Positions 20,085 to 31,680 of a DNA stretch of 64,000 bases are shown here, in pieces. This stretch comes from Euptelea pleiosperma (Eukaryota; Streptophyta; Magnoliopsida; Ranunculales; Eupteleaceae): positions 19,440,741 through 19,504,740 of the forward strand of contig CM068545.1 in the NCBI GenBank assembly GCA_035048495.1, given 5' to 3'. Made by a program: the position numbers and the translations under genes. Under the pieces are notes generated by a model. That model ran no database searches. It saw only the letters and a program-made list of their open reading frames with translations, and was not told where the DNA came from. How positions within the stretch are numbered: position 1 is the first letter of the stretch; each line of letters starts with the position of its first letter.

Positions 20085-20745
20085 CGGTGGACAAAAATTT
20101 TGACAGCGTACCCACATAAAAGGTGAATCAATAGCTAATTTTTGGTGAGGATATGATCTCCTCACCATATAGATTCACCCCTAAAAAAATCAGCCTATTT
20201 TGAAATTTCTTACCCCACTAAATGTGATTTTCAAGTTAACGGTAAAAATAGATGGTCCATAATTCTTCGGCTTCTAAACCAGTACTCTACGAATATTGGA
20301 ATGATTTGAATTTTTGTGAGGATGATCTTCTCACCATAGGGACCATCATCACAAAAAATTATACAATTCCAAAACTTCTAATTTATATATTGGCCCGCGC
20401 CAACGAAAATTGGCGTGAGCCAATATATAAATTATAAGTTTTGGAATTGGACGATTTTTGGCGAGGAGATCATCCTCACAAAAGTTCAAATCATTCTGAC
20501 ATTTGTAGACTGATTTAGAAGTTGAAGAATTATGGACCGTTTATTTTTAGCGTTAACTTGAAGACTACATTTGATGGGGTTAGAAATTTCAGAATGGGCT
20601 GATTTTTTGTAGGAGTGGTCTATATGGTGAGGAAATCATCCTCACCAAAAATCAGCTATTGATTCATATTCCATGTGATTACGCCAAAATTGTTGTGAAA
20701 ATTATTGTCTCCCGATCCTGATCCTTGACCCTATATATATATATA
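20085..20745. mobile_element. MITE family B, long variant with extra inner palindrome
   Basis: Family B words (acccacata, aaaatcag, ggtgaggatatgatctcctcacc, gaatgatttgaatttttgtgagg) appear in both orientations. The centre holds an additional palindrome, tatattggcccgcgccaacg and its inverse, absent from the 364-bp copy at 2910. The outer ends (gttgtccctcgatcctagcc; gtctcccgatcctgatcc) are diverged inverses. The same variant is found at 55.8-56.1 kb. Confidence 0.65.
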
Positions 20746-22542
20746 TATATATACACATACCCGTCTCATCAAATTTAATCCCTAGACAAATTATGTCATC
20801 TTGGACAATTCTGATCTCCAATAATATATTTCGTTGCTGACGGAATCTCGTCTATATAACAAAAACAGGGATTCTCCCTACTTATCCCTTTTTTATCGGC
20901 TTCACAAAGGATGGCTGAGATCGGGACGGTGGAAAGGGCGGGAGGCCACCCACTAGTCTCATACAAGAGTAGAACATCAACTCTTATCAAAACATGACAC
21001 ATGTCTACCAGAACAAGACATATATCTTCGAAAGAAGAAACATGCATGCTTACCAAAATAAGGCAGATCAAGGGTACGTCCTCTAATAATACGCGAAGCA
21101 TATCTCAGCTTTACATTTGAAGGTCAAGATCCTCCATTGGTCCAATACCAATGATAACGTCAGCTCCACCGGTCAAAGAACAAATGTAACGACGTACAGA
21201 AGAAACAAGATGGCCTTAGTACAAAATAATGGCATTCAAAAGGGTCAATAAGAGAAAATAATAAAAATAGAAGGACTTCTTTGGTATAAGAGAGAACATT
21301 ATATATAGAGGTGTATGATAACAACTACAGGTGTATGGTAGCCGCAAGAGCTTTCAAGTTTCAAGTTTCAAGTCAGTCTTGTTGGGAAGACGCCAAAGAG
21401 AGAGAGAGAGGGTCGTCGTATGTTTTGTTTTCGACTGCTTTGCCAGTTGGCTCTGCAAATCCACGGGACTAAGAGTCGCTGAGTGGGCTGATGGAGTGAA
21501 CGAGCAGGCCACGGCCCACGCTTCCCTCTTCGTTTCTATCGTTTTTTCAACCTCTCTCTCACGTGGGTCTCTTTCTTTTTCTTGTGAATTCGCGTGGGTC
21601 TCTGATTTTTCTTATTTATTGCGGGATCGCGGGATCGACAGCTAGGTTCGGCAGTAATGCAAACAAAACAAAGAACAGAAAGCCATCACACGCACAATAA
21701 GCCACAAAGATCATTAATACGTTAATCTGTGTGATGACGATCGAGAGATTTATATTCCGCGTAGTACAAAACAAGTAAAACCTATCAGGAATTTTTTGAT
21801 TTTCACTTTGAAAATATTGTACTTGATGGAAGAAAAAAACTTAAGGAGAAAGTTATGATCTGAAAGACTTCAAGGCTCCATCAATCGATGTTTTTTATAC
21901 AATAATATTTCTCATTTTCCGGTTGTAACGGCCAATATACAGTTGATATGAGAAAATTGTCTTCAGGATACAATGAAGTACTCTCAATCAACAACGTTGG
22001 ATTCGGATTATGTACCATCCGATCACAACAAAGAATACTCTAAAAATCAAATTGATGATGCCAAAAGCTTAAGAATTGAATAATAAACTCACTCCAATTT
22101 TCGGTGTCCAAAACATATGTATAGATCTATTTTTATAATCATTTCTATGTCTGTTGACCAAACAGTCGGTACATTCAACGGCGTCGATTATCACTTGAAA
22201 CAATGTGTTCCTCTATCATCGATTAGACACCTAACGATCTAACGGTTATAGTTAGATGTTATATTTAGACACATATGATCACTATGTAACCGTATGATTT
22301 TAGTATTTTTTAAGGCATTATTCTAGCCGCTGGATACGACCATTTTTGTAGTACTAAAACAATGGCTGAAAATCATCAAACAAGTTGGTTTTTGGTATAA
22401 ATCTCTACCAAAGGGTGGGCTAAACATCTGTGCGGTCAATGGACCCAGATGTCAGCCGTGAGTAACACAATTGTGCTACCTTACTTATTACATCTTTTTC
22501 CATTTCGTGATGGTTTGATTGATGAGTTAGTCGACCATGTCA
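20746..22542. other. Long intergenic stretch; no gene recognised
   Basis: Starts with a (TA)n run at 20736-20752. About 21060-21320 has promoter-like text ending in a TATA-like tatatatagagg at 21301-21312. The frame after it (21331-21645) opens with GTG, not ATG, and resembles no protein I know. It could be LTR or a degraded gene. About 22320-22470 is half of a family F MITE. The remainder is AT-rich. Confidence 0.35.
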
Positions 22543-22790
22543 CTAGGGCTGTCAATGGATAGTCGAAAATTCGAATTCGATTCGAATCCGTATTCGAAAA
22601 ATCGATATTATCCGAAAACTTCGGATATCGGATTCGGATATCATTTTAATATTCGAATGGTTTTCGGATACGATTCAGATGATGATGTATTTGATTCGAT
22701 AATATCCAATCCGATATATTATTTAATAACATATTTACGATAAATAAATTATATTATATTAATTAATATTTATTCTACTAATATTTTTTT
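22543..22790. mobile_element. hAT-like element, left end (TAGGGCTGTCAATGG)
   Basis: Starts cactagggctgtcaatggatag, a typical hAT terminus, followed by repeats of ttcgaattcg and tcggatatcgg. The right terminus is not found; the sequence fades into AT-rich DNA. A related ttcgaatccg-rich stretch occurs at about 30610-30780. Confidence 0.5.
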
Positions 22791-23160
22791 TCTTTTCTTG
22801 TTTTTTGTAATCAATCAATTTATAAAAAAAGGAGCAGAAACAACCTAGAGGGTGGGGGGTCACTAGTCATATTTTTGTTATAAGCGTGGACGAATCGGTC
22901 ATCTTGAATCAAAATGCTTTGATGAAGAAGATAACGATGAAGCTGATACGAATGGGGTAGAATATTGGCAAGACCCAGAAACAAAGCGATTTCATGCATG
23001 GATGTGGGTAGAGTCAAAAGCCGAGGAGGAAAACTGACTGCGGCTCGAGCTTTCAGGCATCCCCATCTCACTTGGTGCAATAATCTCGTGGTCCACGCGA
23101 TCCTCTTTTGGATTTCAAATGCTCATTCATTACATACTATAAAATGTAAGAGATGACTTG
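22790..23160 (+). pseudogene. LINE ORF1-like zinc-knuckle fragment, copy 1
   Basis: In one forward frame from about 22868 the translation runs F-C-Y-K-R-G-R-I-G-H-L-E-S-K-C-F, a CCHC zinc knuckle with the second Cys changed to Arg, followed by an acidic stretch and VEYWQDPETKRF. It stops soon after ESKAEEEN. About 370 bases match 30150-30520 in the same orientation. It is a gag-like (ORF1) piece of a LINE or captured gene; no catalytic domain is next to it. Confidence 0.6.
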
Positions 23161-23590
23161 CGATCACGAGGGCAAGTCCACCCCAGTAACAATATCGCTT
23201 TGAATGAGTTTCTAGTGGAGTAAACTTTGATGAGAGAGCCCTGTCATCAAGGCTGGTGATAGGGCGCAATATAGCCACGTGGCACACTCTTAGAGGACTC
23301 TGACCGTATGGATTTTTTCCAATCCCTAGGTGGACCTACAAACCAAAAAAATAGCTTGATTATGATTTCAAACCTTTCGATCTTTGTACCTCAAATAATG
23401 GTCAATAATTCTCAAATTCCCGCGGTTAAAATCAACCCATGAAATTAATTCCAATCCAATGCCTACAAATCCCTAATCGGGCTGATTTTTGGTTTGTAGG
23501 TCCACCTAGGGATTGGCCAAACATCCATATATATGGTCAGTGTCATCAAAGTTTTATTCTTTGTATAACTAAATTATTATGGGCCAGGTT
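23157..23590. mobile_element. MITE family A, extended copy A3 (inverted partner of 30850-31290)
   Basis: Ends of the inner element: GGAGTAAACTTTGATGA and tcatcaaagttttattc. It carries the G-box GCCACGTGGC at 23274-23283. Beyond the inner ends, both flanks (atcacgagggcaagtccacc on the left; taactaaattattat on the right) match, in inverse orientation, the flanks of the copy at 30850-31290. The homologous unit is therefore about 430 bp, longer than the inner palindrome. Confidence 0.75.
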
Positions 23591-23873
23591 CCAGTTTTTT
23601 TTTTTTTTTTTAAAGGCAAAAAATGAATTTATTAAGGCACTTAGAGGCCGAGAAAGCCTACCAAGGCAAAGCTGGAAAAGAACAACGGAAGCAAAAACCA
23701 AAGAACAATAGAGAATAGAATCAAACCCCTCAACTGACTTGATCCCTCCTAATAAGAGACGACAAAATGAACACTACATCCTCTAATCTAACATCCCTCC
23801 CCTCATCGTACAACTTGACCCACATATAAATGAGACCCCTATTTTTTTGGAATTAAGCCCATTCATAAGACAA

Positions 23874-26800
23874 CTAGAGTAAAGATACAACATCATCAGT
23901 AGCTACATCTTCCTTTAGCACATCAACCAACCATGCTGTGAAGGATGTGTCCCATATCAAATGGGAATCTGTAGTTTTTGCCTTAGAGGCAATCAGATCC
24001 GCTACCCTATTACCGTTTCTCGGTACAAAACAAAACCCAACCAAGTTAAACTTTTTACAAGTACACAAAATATCAGCCAAGAGAGCTGAGGATTCCCAAC
24101 CGGAATCAGAAGAGTTTTTTTTGTAATTGCTGGATTACTGCTAGGGCATCTGATTCTACCACAAAATCGCCCGCGTACAAGGTCGCTGCCTGTTCCTGCC
24201 CCCATCTTATGACTCGAATTTCTACTTCTTCAACTGAGAGAGATCGAGAGCTAGCTCCCCCTGCCATTAAGCATTTGTTATTACTATTGCGTATCACAAA
24301 TCCCAACCCAGATTTCCCTGTAGATTTGTCCCATGCAGCATCAGTATTAATTTTAAACATTCTCGTCTTAGGGAGGCTCCATGAGATATTCTTAGACTCT
24401 TCTGTAGGGTGGTTGGGTTAGGGCTTTGAAGGTTCCAGATATTGGGGTATGGATTGCAGAATATGTAGTGGGGGCTCTGGCTTTGCATGATGGATTTCTG
24501 TGTTGCTCCGGTTCCATAATTTCCAGAGAAGGACACAAATGTATCGCAATCTGAATTCTTCCTCTTGAGATTGAGGTGAAGTTGTGAGTTGAGAGAGGAA
24601 CCAGTTTTCACAGTCTTCATCTGACCAATGTTCACAGCAAATGGTGAGGATAGAAGCGTACCATATTCGAGCACTCAGCAGGCATGTAAATAAGCAATGA
24701 GCAATGGATTCTTTAGGATGACTACATCTGGGGCAGTGAGCAGAGCTTTGATGAATGCGTTCATTGATTTTTGCTCTGGTAGGAAAGATTCCCTTGAGAA
24801 CTTTCCAGATGAAGAATTGAATGCGATATGGAATATGAAGTTTCCACACTGTTTTCCATACCGGATGAGATTCCAACCTCCTTCACTGAGGATTAATGTT
24901 AAGGTCAATCAACGTCTGATAAGTCGATTTTGCAGAATACGTCCCCTTCAGATGTGGTAGCCAAAAAAGCCTATCTGAGGTTAGGTTCGGGCTCAAAGGT
25001 AAGGCTAGGATTTCCTGAGCAGTTTGTGCTGGAAATAATTCTGAGATCAAACGTGTATTCCATTGTGCGCCATCTAGGATGAGGTCTTTAACGTGTTGAA
25101 GATTAGAGAGGCCAGCATTTGCAGGACACACAAGTTCCCTTGATTGTGTTGGGATCCATTTATCCTCCCATAGTCGGATGTGCTCTCCTGTTCCAATCAC
25201 CCAGCCAAAGAATGATTTCAGCTTTTAAAATTTCTTTGCTTTTGAAAAGGCTTTTCCAGTTCATGAGGCCATTTGAGGACACTGGGCTTGGAGAATATTC
25301 CCCGAAGGGCAATATTTTGGAATAAGATGGGATCCAAGGAAGGATGATTTGTCATTTTGGATTTGCCACATTTTTTTGAACCGTAGGGATTGATTGACAT
25401 GGTAGAAACGTCGAAACCCAAGTCCTCAATTACTCTTGGCTTTGTATAAGTCGTTCCATTTAGTAAGCCTCGGTACTTTTTTGTTGTCCGATGCACCCCA
25501 CCAAAATTGATTGATTTATGGAATCCAATTTCTCACAGAAAGTCTTGGGGAGGAGGAAGGATTGCATTGTATACAGAGGAGCTGCTAATGCTACTGCTTT
25601 AATCAGCGTGGTCTTGCCTGCTTGAGATAGTAGCTTCGCTCGCCACCCTTCCATAAGGCTTTTGATGCGATCATTGCAATGTTGGAAGGCCAACTGTTTC
25701 TTGGAGCGGTTGAGAATTAATGGTGTTCCCTAGTATTTTTCATTTAGGTGAAGATTCTTAATGGAAATGATCTGAGATAACACCTTTTTGTGATGATGAT
25801 GAAGACTTGGGCTGAACATCATGCCGAATTTGGAATAGTTGATATGTTGGTCGGAGATTTGGCAAAAAAGATCCAAAATATCCTTCATATAACGAGCCCC
25901 TACTAGATTTGCATGACAGAATAGGATACAGTCATTCACAAATAGAAGGTGAAAGATAGGAGGGCTTGCTCTGGATATCTTAATTCCATGAATTTGGTTC
26001 CCTTGTTCTGCTCTTTATAGCAGATGAGATAAGATATTAAGATCACCTTGTCTCAGACCATGAGAGGATTTAAAATGCTCGTAAGGGGTCCCATTAAGCT
26101 TGTCCGAAAAGGATGGAGCAGTGATACAGCATGAGAGGAGGGAAATCCATTGGTCACAAAAGCCCATTTTCTGAAAAATGGTTAAGAGAAAAGACCATTC
26201 TATTCTGTCATAAGCTTTTGCCATATCAATCTTTATAGCCATCATACCTTTTGATCCTTTTTTCTTGTTTAGTATTACTTTCATTAATTCCTGGGTTAAG
26301 ATGGTATTGTCAAAAATTTGTCAACCCGAATAAAAGCCCTTTGATTTTCCGCGATGAGGTAGGGCATGAGGGGGCGCAGTCTTTGGGTTAGGATTTTGGT
26401 GAGGATTTTGTAATTGACGTTACAAAGACTGATGGGGTGAAACTGTTGAGGGCTTTCAGCCTGAGGAATTTTTGGGATGAGGGCTACTAGGGTGTGATTG
26501 ATGTGATCGAGAGTTTGGTCGATCATAAAGGCTTTGTGGATCATTTCAACAACTTCATTCTTAATGATATTCTAGTACGTTTGGTAGAAATGGGCTGTAA
26601 CCCCATCCGAGCCCGGAGCTTTGTGGTCACCCACACTGAACACGACTGATCTAATTTCCTCCGTAGTTGGTAGTCACATGAGGTGTTGGTTTTCCTCTGT
26701 GGAAATCTAGGGAAGCTCAAGCTGGTTGAGGATTTCACTAGGATTTGGATTGGAGGATTTGAAGAGATTTGTGAAGAAATTGAGAAAAGTTTGTCCAATA

Positions 26801-27997
26801 TGAGCCCTTTGGGTTTGGATATTTCCATGCTCATCTTTAATCCACTCAATTCTATTTTTCCTCCTTTGGATGATCGTAGATACATGAAAATTTTTTGAGT
26901 TTCTATCAACTTCCTTAAGCCATTTTTCTCTAGATTTATGTCTCCAAAGTTTTTCTTCTTATTCGAGAATAATATCGATTTCAGATTCTATCACCTTTTC
27001 TCGCCTGATATGTTCCTCCGACGGGTACTATTTTTGGATAAAAGCTAGTTCCTGCTTAAGATGATGGAGTTTAGTTCCCCGTTGTGCTCGGAATTTCGCA
27101 TTCCATTTTTTTAGGTGATGTTAACCAATTCAAACACTGGGTAAGGGGGTTAGATTCATTTTTGGCGGTTTGCTCCTCCCAAACTTTTCCAACAATAGAT
27201 TTGCATTCTTCTTCAGATGTCCACATTGACATGAAATGAAACGGTTTTGGGAGTTTTTCTTGCGGGGGTCAGTATCCAAAAGAATTTGACAGTGATAAGA
27301 GGAGTGAGACGTGAGGTGACGGATGCAGGCGTTAGGAAAAAGAAGTCTCCAGTCACTATTTGCAATAGCTTTGTCAAGCCTTTCTCTCACATTGGCCCAC
27401 CCTATTCTTTTGTTCGACCACATGTATGGAGCTCCAATGAATCCTAAATCTAAGAAGTCCTGAATTTGGAGAAAATGCAGATAGGCCTGATTGAACACAA
27501 TTGGATGAGGAGCCAACTTTTTCCCAGTGACTAGATAGATCATTGAAATCCCCCATGATAATCCACGGTCCATTGTTCAATTGGACTTGTTGGTGAAGAT
27601 CATGCCATAGTTCCTCCCGATGATGTGTTCTAGGATCGCCATATATCAAAGATAGATTCCAATGGACAAAACTGGGTTCCGAGAGTATTCGAAGGTGGAT
27701 ACCCCTTTTCATTTGATTTAATAGTTTTGACACTAATGCCTTCCTTCCAAAAGACCAGTAACCCACCCCGGTGATTGACAGCTTCGACCACGCAATGAGA
27801 TTTGAACCCCAGTTTATGAATGAGTATGAACTTTGGTGCTTCGAAGCCTTAGTTTCTGATAAAAATATCATATCCGGGTTGATTTCACAGACTTGGGTTT
27901 TAAGAGCCCGAATTGTTGAGGGTTTCCCACTCCCTTGGCAATTCCAGGCGGTGATCAGCATATCCTTACTGGGGAAGGATAAGGGCCCGCCACCCAC
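23874..27997 (-). pseudogene. LINE ORF2: endonuclease, reverse transcriptase, zf-RVT, RNase H
   Basis: Endonuclease pieces: MLITAWNCQGSGKPSTIRAL near 27950, FLSETK, the GDFND motif (WIIMGDFND) near 27570, and the SHSSYHCQILL-type His motif near 27300. RT pieces: VALIPKIPQAESPQQFHPIS near 26470, IKIDMAKAYDRIEWSFL near 26230, HGLRQGD near 26040. The catalytic F-x-D-D motif reads F-V-N-D (complement of 25931-25942), so one catalytic Asp is lost. The zinc-binding tail (IPYRIQFFIWKVLKGIFPTR near 24830; CPRCSHPKESIAHCLFTC) and an RNase H domain (FKINTDAAWDKSTGKSGLGF near 24350) follow. It is interrupted by frame changes and stops. Confidence 0.9.
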
Positions 27998-28482
27998 GCC
28001 CGCGATTGAAATGAAACATGTAACATTGGAAAGAAAATGTTCAGAATAACAGTAGAAAGTACCTAAGAAGTAGTCCCCTAGATTGTTTGGTCTCTGGTAG
28101 AAGGTTCTCCTGCTGACTCTGTTCCTTCTTGAGCAGGGCAGCTATCTTGCATTTGACTGTTTGCGTACTGGGATCATGACCGATTCAGCATCACGCAATT
28201 ATGGTTGGATTTCCATTGATATACTGTCACTAGAGGGTTCTTCTCTAGGCGCTTTGGAGTGGCTCGATGATGTTGAAGTGGTCTGGAGGTCCACCAGTTT
28301 ACACAGCTGGTCCGGTTTACCATCTGTGCCTTCATACCGAATCTTTCGCGGCGGAAGCGGTTCCATGATGTTTTGGATCTATAGTGGTGTTGGCTTATTC
28401 CGAACTTGTTGCACTACGTAAGTTGGAATCCCGGAGAACTCCAATCTCATAAGGTTTTCTTCCGCGGTTTTGGATTCAGTCC

Positions 28483-29282
28483 TTAGCCATGTGCCATATT
28501 GTTCGGTGTCGGGATCTGCCCATTATGACGAGAGATCCTCGTTGTAATATTCAATTTTTTCCTCCATGCATTGACTTTCAGTGTGTCCCACCCTCCCGCA
28601 TTTGTAACAAAAATAAGAAAGCCGTTCATACTTGAAGCCCACCCAGAACCAGTGGTCCAGAAATGGTATCCATGTGCCCGGAGTAAGGCTTTTCCTGAGA
28701 TCCAGTCGAACTCTGAAGCGCAAGAATTTACACTTCGTAACGTCTTCTTCATCAATGGGGCTCGACTTTGAGGGGTTCACCCACGAGTTTGGCTAGATGT
28801 TCTGCGATCTTGGTTTTGAATAGCTCCTCAGGTACTCCATGGGCCTGGACCCAGAAGTTACAATACCAAAATATTGTTTCCGCTAGAGGTCGAGCCGAAA
28901 CTCTTTTCTGGAGAATTAGGAGGTGTGTATGGACAGTCCAAGGGCCCTCGTCCAACAGCCCATTCCTGATCACGGTTGTTTGAGAATAGAAATGCAAAGA
29001 AATTCCTCCGAGTTCCATAAACCGGAAATGGCGAAGTGGTCCCCATATTGTGGTTACACTCTATTTGACAATCGCCGGCTTGAGGCTTTTTCCTGTTAAG
29101 AGCTTGCCGACTATTGCAAATTTCCATTCGCGAATCCCTTCCTGAGCGATTTCTGGGTTAGGGTAAAGAACTCGACCCGCCCTAACTCGCATGGTAAGCT
29201 TTTGTTCTAAAGCAACACTTAAACTTTCCGGAGTTTGCTCTGGATTAGCTTGAGAATCTGCCATGAAGTTGCTGGGATGGAG
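28483..29282 (-). pseudogene. LINE ORF1 (DUF4283-like plus CCHC zinc knuckle)
   Basis: A likely start is the Met of MADSQANPEQTPESLSVAL, complement of about 29262. The DUF4283-like part reads WKFAIVGKLLTGKSLKPAI, then in another frame GLLDEGPWTVHTHLLILQ and FWVQAHGVPEELF. The knuckle CYKCGRVGHTESQC (C-x2-C-x4-H-x4-C) lies near 28600. Two frame changes break it. ORF1 proteins of plant LINEs bind the element RNA. Confidence 0.8.
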
Positions 29283-29529
29283 GATCAATGGATTTGTTTC
29301 TATGGAGGTTTCGTGAGAGGGTGAGAGGAGGTGCACAGGTTTGTGGTAGAGGTGGTGCATGGTGTTTGGTAATTCTCGTTTTAAGCGACAGGGGCGAGTC
29401 ACTTCCTACTGACAAGTATGATGCGATGTAGCTGGAAGAGTAACCATCGCTAGCGAAGAAATTCGACTTTTGCTTGAATGCTATGACGGGTTTAGTGCCA
29501 CGTGGAGATACAGTAACCGTATCCCCACC

Positions 29530-29735
29530 GTATTGAGCAGTTACCAATACCCCAAATGATTGCTAATGGGACAAGGGCCCACAACTTTTTTCCGAGGTCC
29601 CCAAACACCTTGCAGCGCCAGGATAAAAGCAGACCTCTAAATGATAGGAGCACTGCCCAGTTGAAGCCGAACTCTCGACAAAACTCAGACCAAATCACCC
29701 AGGCCACTCTACATTGCAAGAACAAATGACCACAA
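29530..29735 (-). pseudogene. Fragment of another LINE, zf-RVT end
   Basis: The minus strand gives ESCGHLFLQCRVAWVIWSEF, then KLWALVPLAIIWGI: the H-L-F-x-C ... W-x-x-W pattern typical of the plant LINE tail. It lies just upstream (5' side) of the large LINE and belongs to a different copy. Flanks are MITE sequence. Confidence 0.7.
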
Positions 29736-30121
29736 GACTCTAGTTACCGCTCTAAAATGACAGGCTCGGGTTACAAGACACAATATGAGCCATGTGGCAA
29801 ACTCTTAGAGGACTCTGACCATATGGATGTTTGGCCAATCCCTAGGTAGACCTACAAACCAAAAATCAGCCTGATTAATGATTTCTAGGCGTTGGATCTT
29901 TGTACCTTAAATACTGCTCAAATGCCCACAGTTGAGATTAACCCATAAAAATAAGTCCAATCCAACGCCTAAAAATCACTAATCGGGCTGATTTTTGGTT
30001 TGTAGGTCCACTTAGGGATTGGCCAAACATCCATATGGCCAGCGTCCTCTAAGAGTGTCCCACGTGGCTCATATTGTGTCCTGTAACCGGAGCCTGTCAT
30101 TTTAGGGCGGTAACTGGAGCC
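29736..30121. mobile_element. MITE family A, copy A4
   Basis: Double-layered ends: AGTTACCGCTCTAAAATGAC then GGCTCGGGTTACA on the left, mirrored by TGTAACCGGAGCC and GTCATTTTAGGGCGGTAACT on the right. The inner arms are the usual family A palindrome (accaaaaatcagcctgatta and gctgatttttggtttgtagg). No target duplication is evident. Confidence 0.75.
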
Positions 30122-30126
30122 TGTGC

Positions 30127-30862
30127 CAATTATTATACATGCTCATTCTTTCTTTCTTTTTCCTTTTCTTATTTTTTTAATCAACCAATTTATAAAAGAG
30201 GAGCAAAAACAACCTAGAGGGTAGGGTGGGGGTCACTAGTCATATTTTTGTTATAAGTGTGGACGTATTGGTCATCTTGAATCGAAATGCTTTGAAGAAG
30301 ATAACGATGAAGCTGATACTAATGGGGTAGAATATTGGCAAGACCCAGAAACAAAGCGATTTGGTGCATGGATGTGTGCAGAATCAAAGGCCGAGGAGGA
30401 AAACCGAATGCGGCTCTAGCTTTCAGGTATCCCATCTCACTTGGTGCAACAAGCTCGTGGTCCACGTGATCCTCTCGTGGATTTCAAATCCTCATTCATT
30501 ACATACTATAAAATGTAAAAATAACTTATCAAAACAAGTTCAGATTTTTTTAGCGTCGGACTTTACATAAAGACTTATTTTTTAAACAAAATTTAAAAAA
30601 TATCGAACTGACATGCAAGGCTGTGAAGGGATACTATTCGGATCGAATACAAGCATATCGAATCGAAAAAAATCTGATATCCGAATTCGATTTGATATCC
30701 GACGGATATTCTAAATGAATATTGAATTCGAATCCGTCTAATTTATCAGATATCCGATCTGAAAATTGGATATAGATAATATATTATTATATTTACATAA
30801 TAATAAATATATATGTAAAATAATAATTATTTATGTAAAGAATGAGCATGTATAATAATTTA
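30127..30862 (+). mobile_element. Unit with short inverted ends carrying zinc-knuckle fragment copy 2
   Basis: AATTATTATACATGCTCATT (30129-30148) is mirrored by AATGAGCATGTATAATAATT (30841-30861). Inside, the forward frame from about 30243 gives FCYKCGRIGHLESKCFEEDN, an intact CCHC knuckle (unlike copy 1), ending with a stop after ENRMRL. The second half, about 30610-30780, is rich in ttcgaatccg and resembles the hAT-like element at 22.55 kb. Confidence 0.5.
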
Positions 30863-31290
30863 GTGATACAAAGGGTAAAACTTTGATGACACTGACCGTA
30901 TGGATGTTTGGCCAATCCCTAGCTGGACCTACAAACCAAAAGTCAGCACGATTGCGGGTTTGTAGGTGTTGGATTGGAATTATTTTCAAGGGCTGATTTT
31001 AACCGTGGGAATTTGAGCATTATTGACCATTATTTGAGGTACAAAGATACAAAGGTTTGAAATCTCTAAACAAGCTATTTTTGGTTTGTAAGTCCACCTA
31101 GGGATTGGAAAAACATCCATACGATCAGAGTACTCCTCTAAGAGTATGCCACGTGGCTCATATTGAGCCCTGTTATCGGCTTTGATGACAGGGGGTCCCC
31201 CTGTCATCAAAGTTTTTACTCCACTAAAAACTCATTCAAAACGATGTTTTTAGTGGGTGGAGTCGGTGGACATGCCCTCGTGAGCAGGTC
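30850..31290. mobile_element. MITE family A, extended copy A5 (inverted partner of 23157-23590)
   Basis: Collinear, in inverse orientation, with 23157-23590, including the unusual 'attattgaccattatttgagg' centre, the terminal tgtcatcaaagtttttactcc and outer flank 'gtggacatgccctcgtga'. It carries GCCACGTGGC at 31148-31157. The left inner end reads GGGTAAAACTTTGATGACAC. Confidence 0.75.
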
Positions 31291-31377
31291 ACCTCTTAGG
31301 TTCACAGAATTTCTGTGTAGTGTACTGTGGACCTCCTTCACCACCCAGAAGAGAGTAAATTTTTTATGAGTTTATGA

Positions 31378-31680
31378 CGGGCCACTTGGCAGCAATGCCA
31401 TGTGATTATTGTACTTGATGTGGGTCCCAAGGCCAACTTGTCTACGCCACTTGGCAACAATGGCGCCATATGAGTGAGTCTGGTCCAGTAAATCTCTCTC
31501 TTCAACATTTCCATGCCACTTGGCAGCAATGCCATGAATGGATCTATTCGATCATGTGGTCCAGCGTTTGTGGATCCAGTCAATCTCACTCTCCAACATG
31601 TCCATGCCAACAATGCCACATGAATGGATCTATTTATGTGGTCCAGTTTTTGTGGGTCCTCTGTCTCTCACTCTCTGAAT
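31378..31680. repeat. Diverged tandem repeat (CCACTTGGCAGCAATG units)
   Basis: The words ccacttggcagcaatgccatg or variants recur at about 31382, 31445, 31514 and 31604, with 'atgaatggatctatt' and 'gtggtccag' between them twice. Unit length is irregular (60-100 bp). No protein is supported on either strand. Confidence 0.6.

Larger units (their letters stand above)
23597..29405 (-). mobile_element. LINE (L1-like non-LTR retrotransposon), near full length, inactive
   Basis: On the minus strand, in order: ORF1 with DUF4283-like region and CCHC knuckle (28.5-29.3 kb), endonuclease (27.1-28.0 kb), reverse transcriptase (25.2-26.9 kb), zf-RVT (24.4-24.9 kb), RNase H (23.9-24.4 kb) and a poly-A tail seen as a T-run at about 23596-23612. 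Frames change repeatedly, so the copy is dead. The total of about 5.8 kb is normal for a plant L1-like element. The insertion's 5' edge and target duplication were not found. Confidence 0.9.

Noticed and set aside
21331..21645. 104-codon frame after a TATA-like motif
   Set aside because: Starts with GTG and has low-complexity Ser/Arg content; no recognisable protein.
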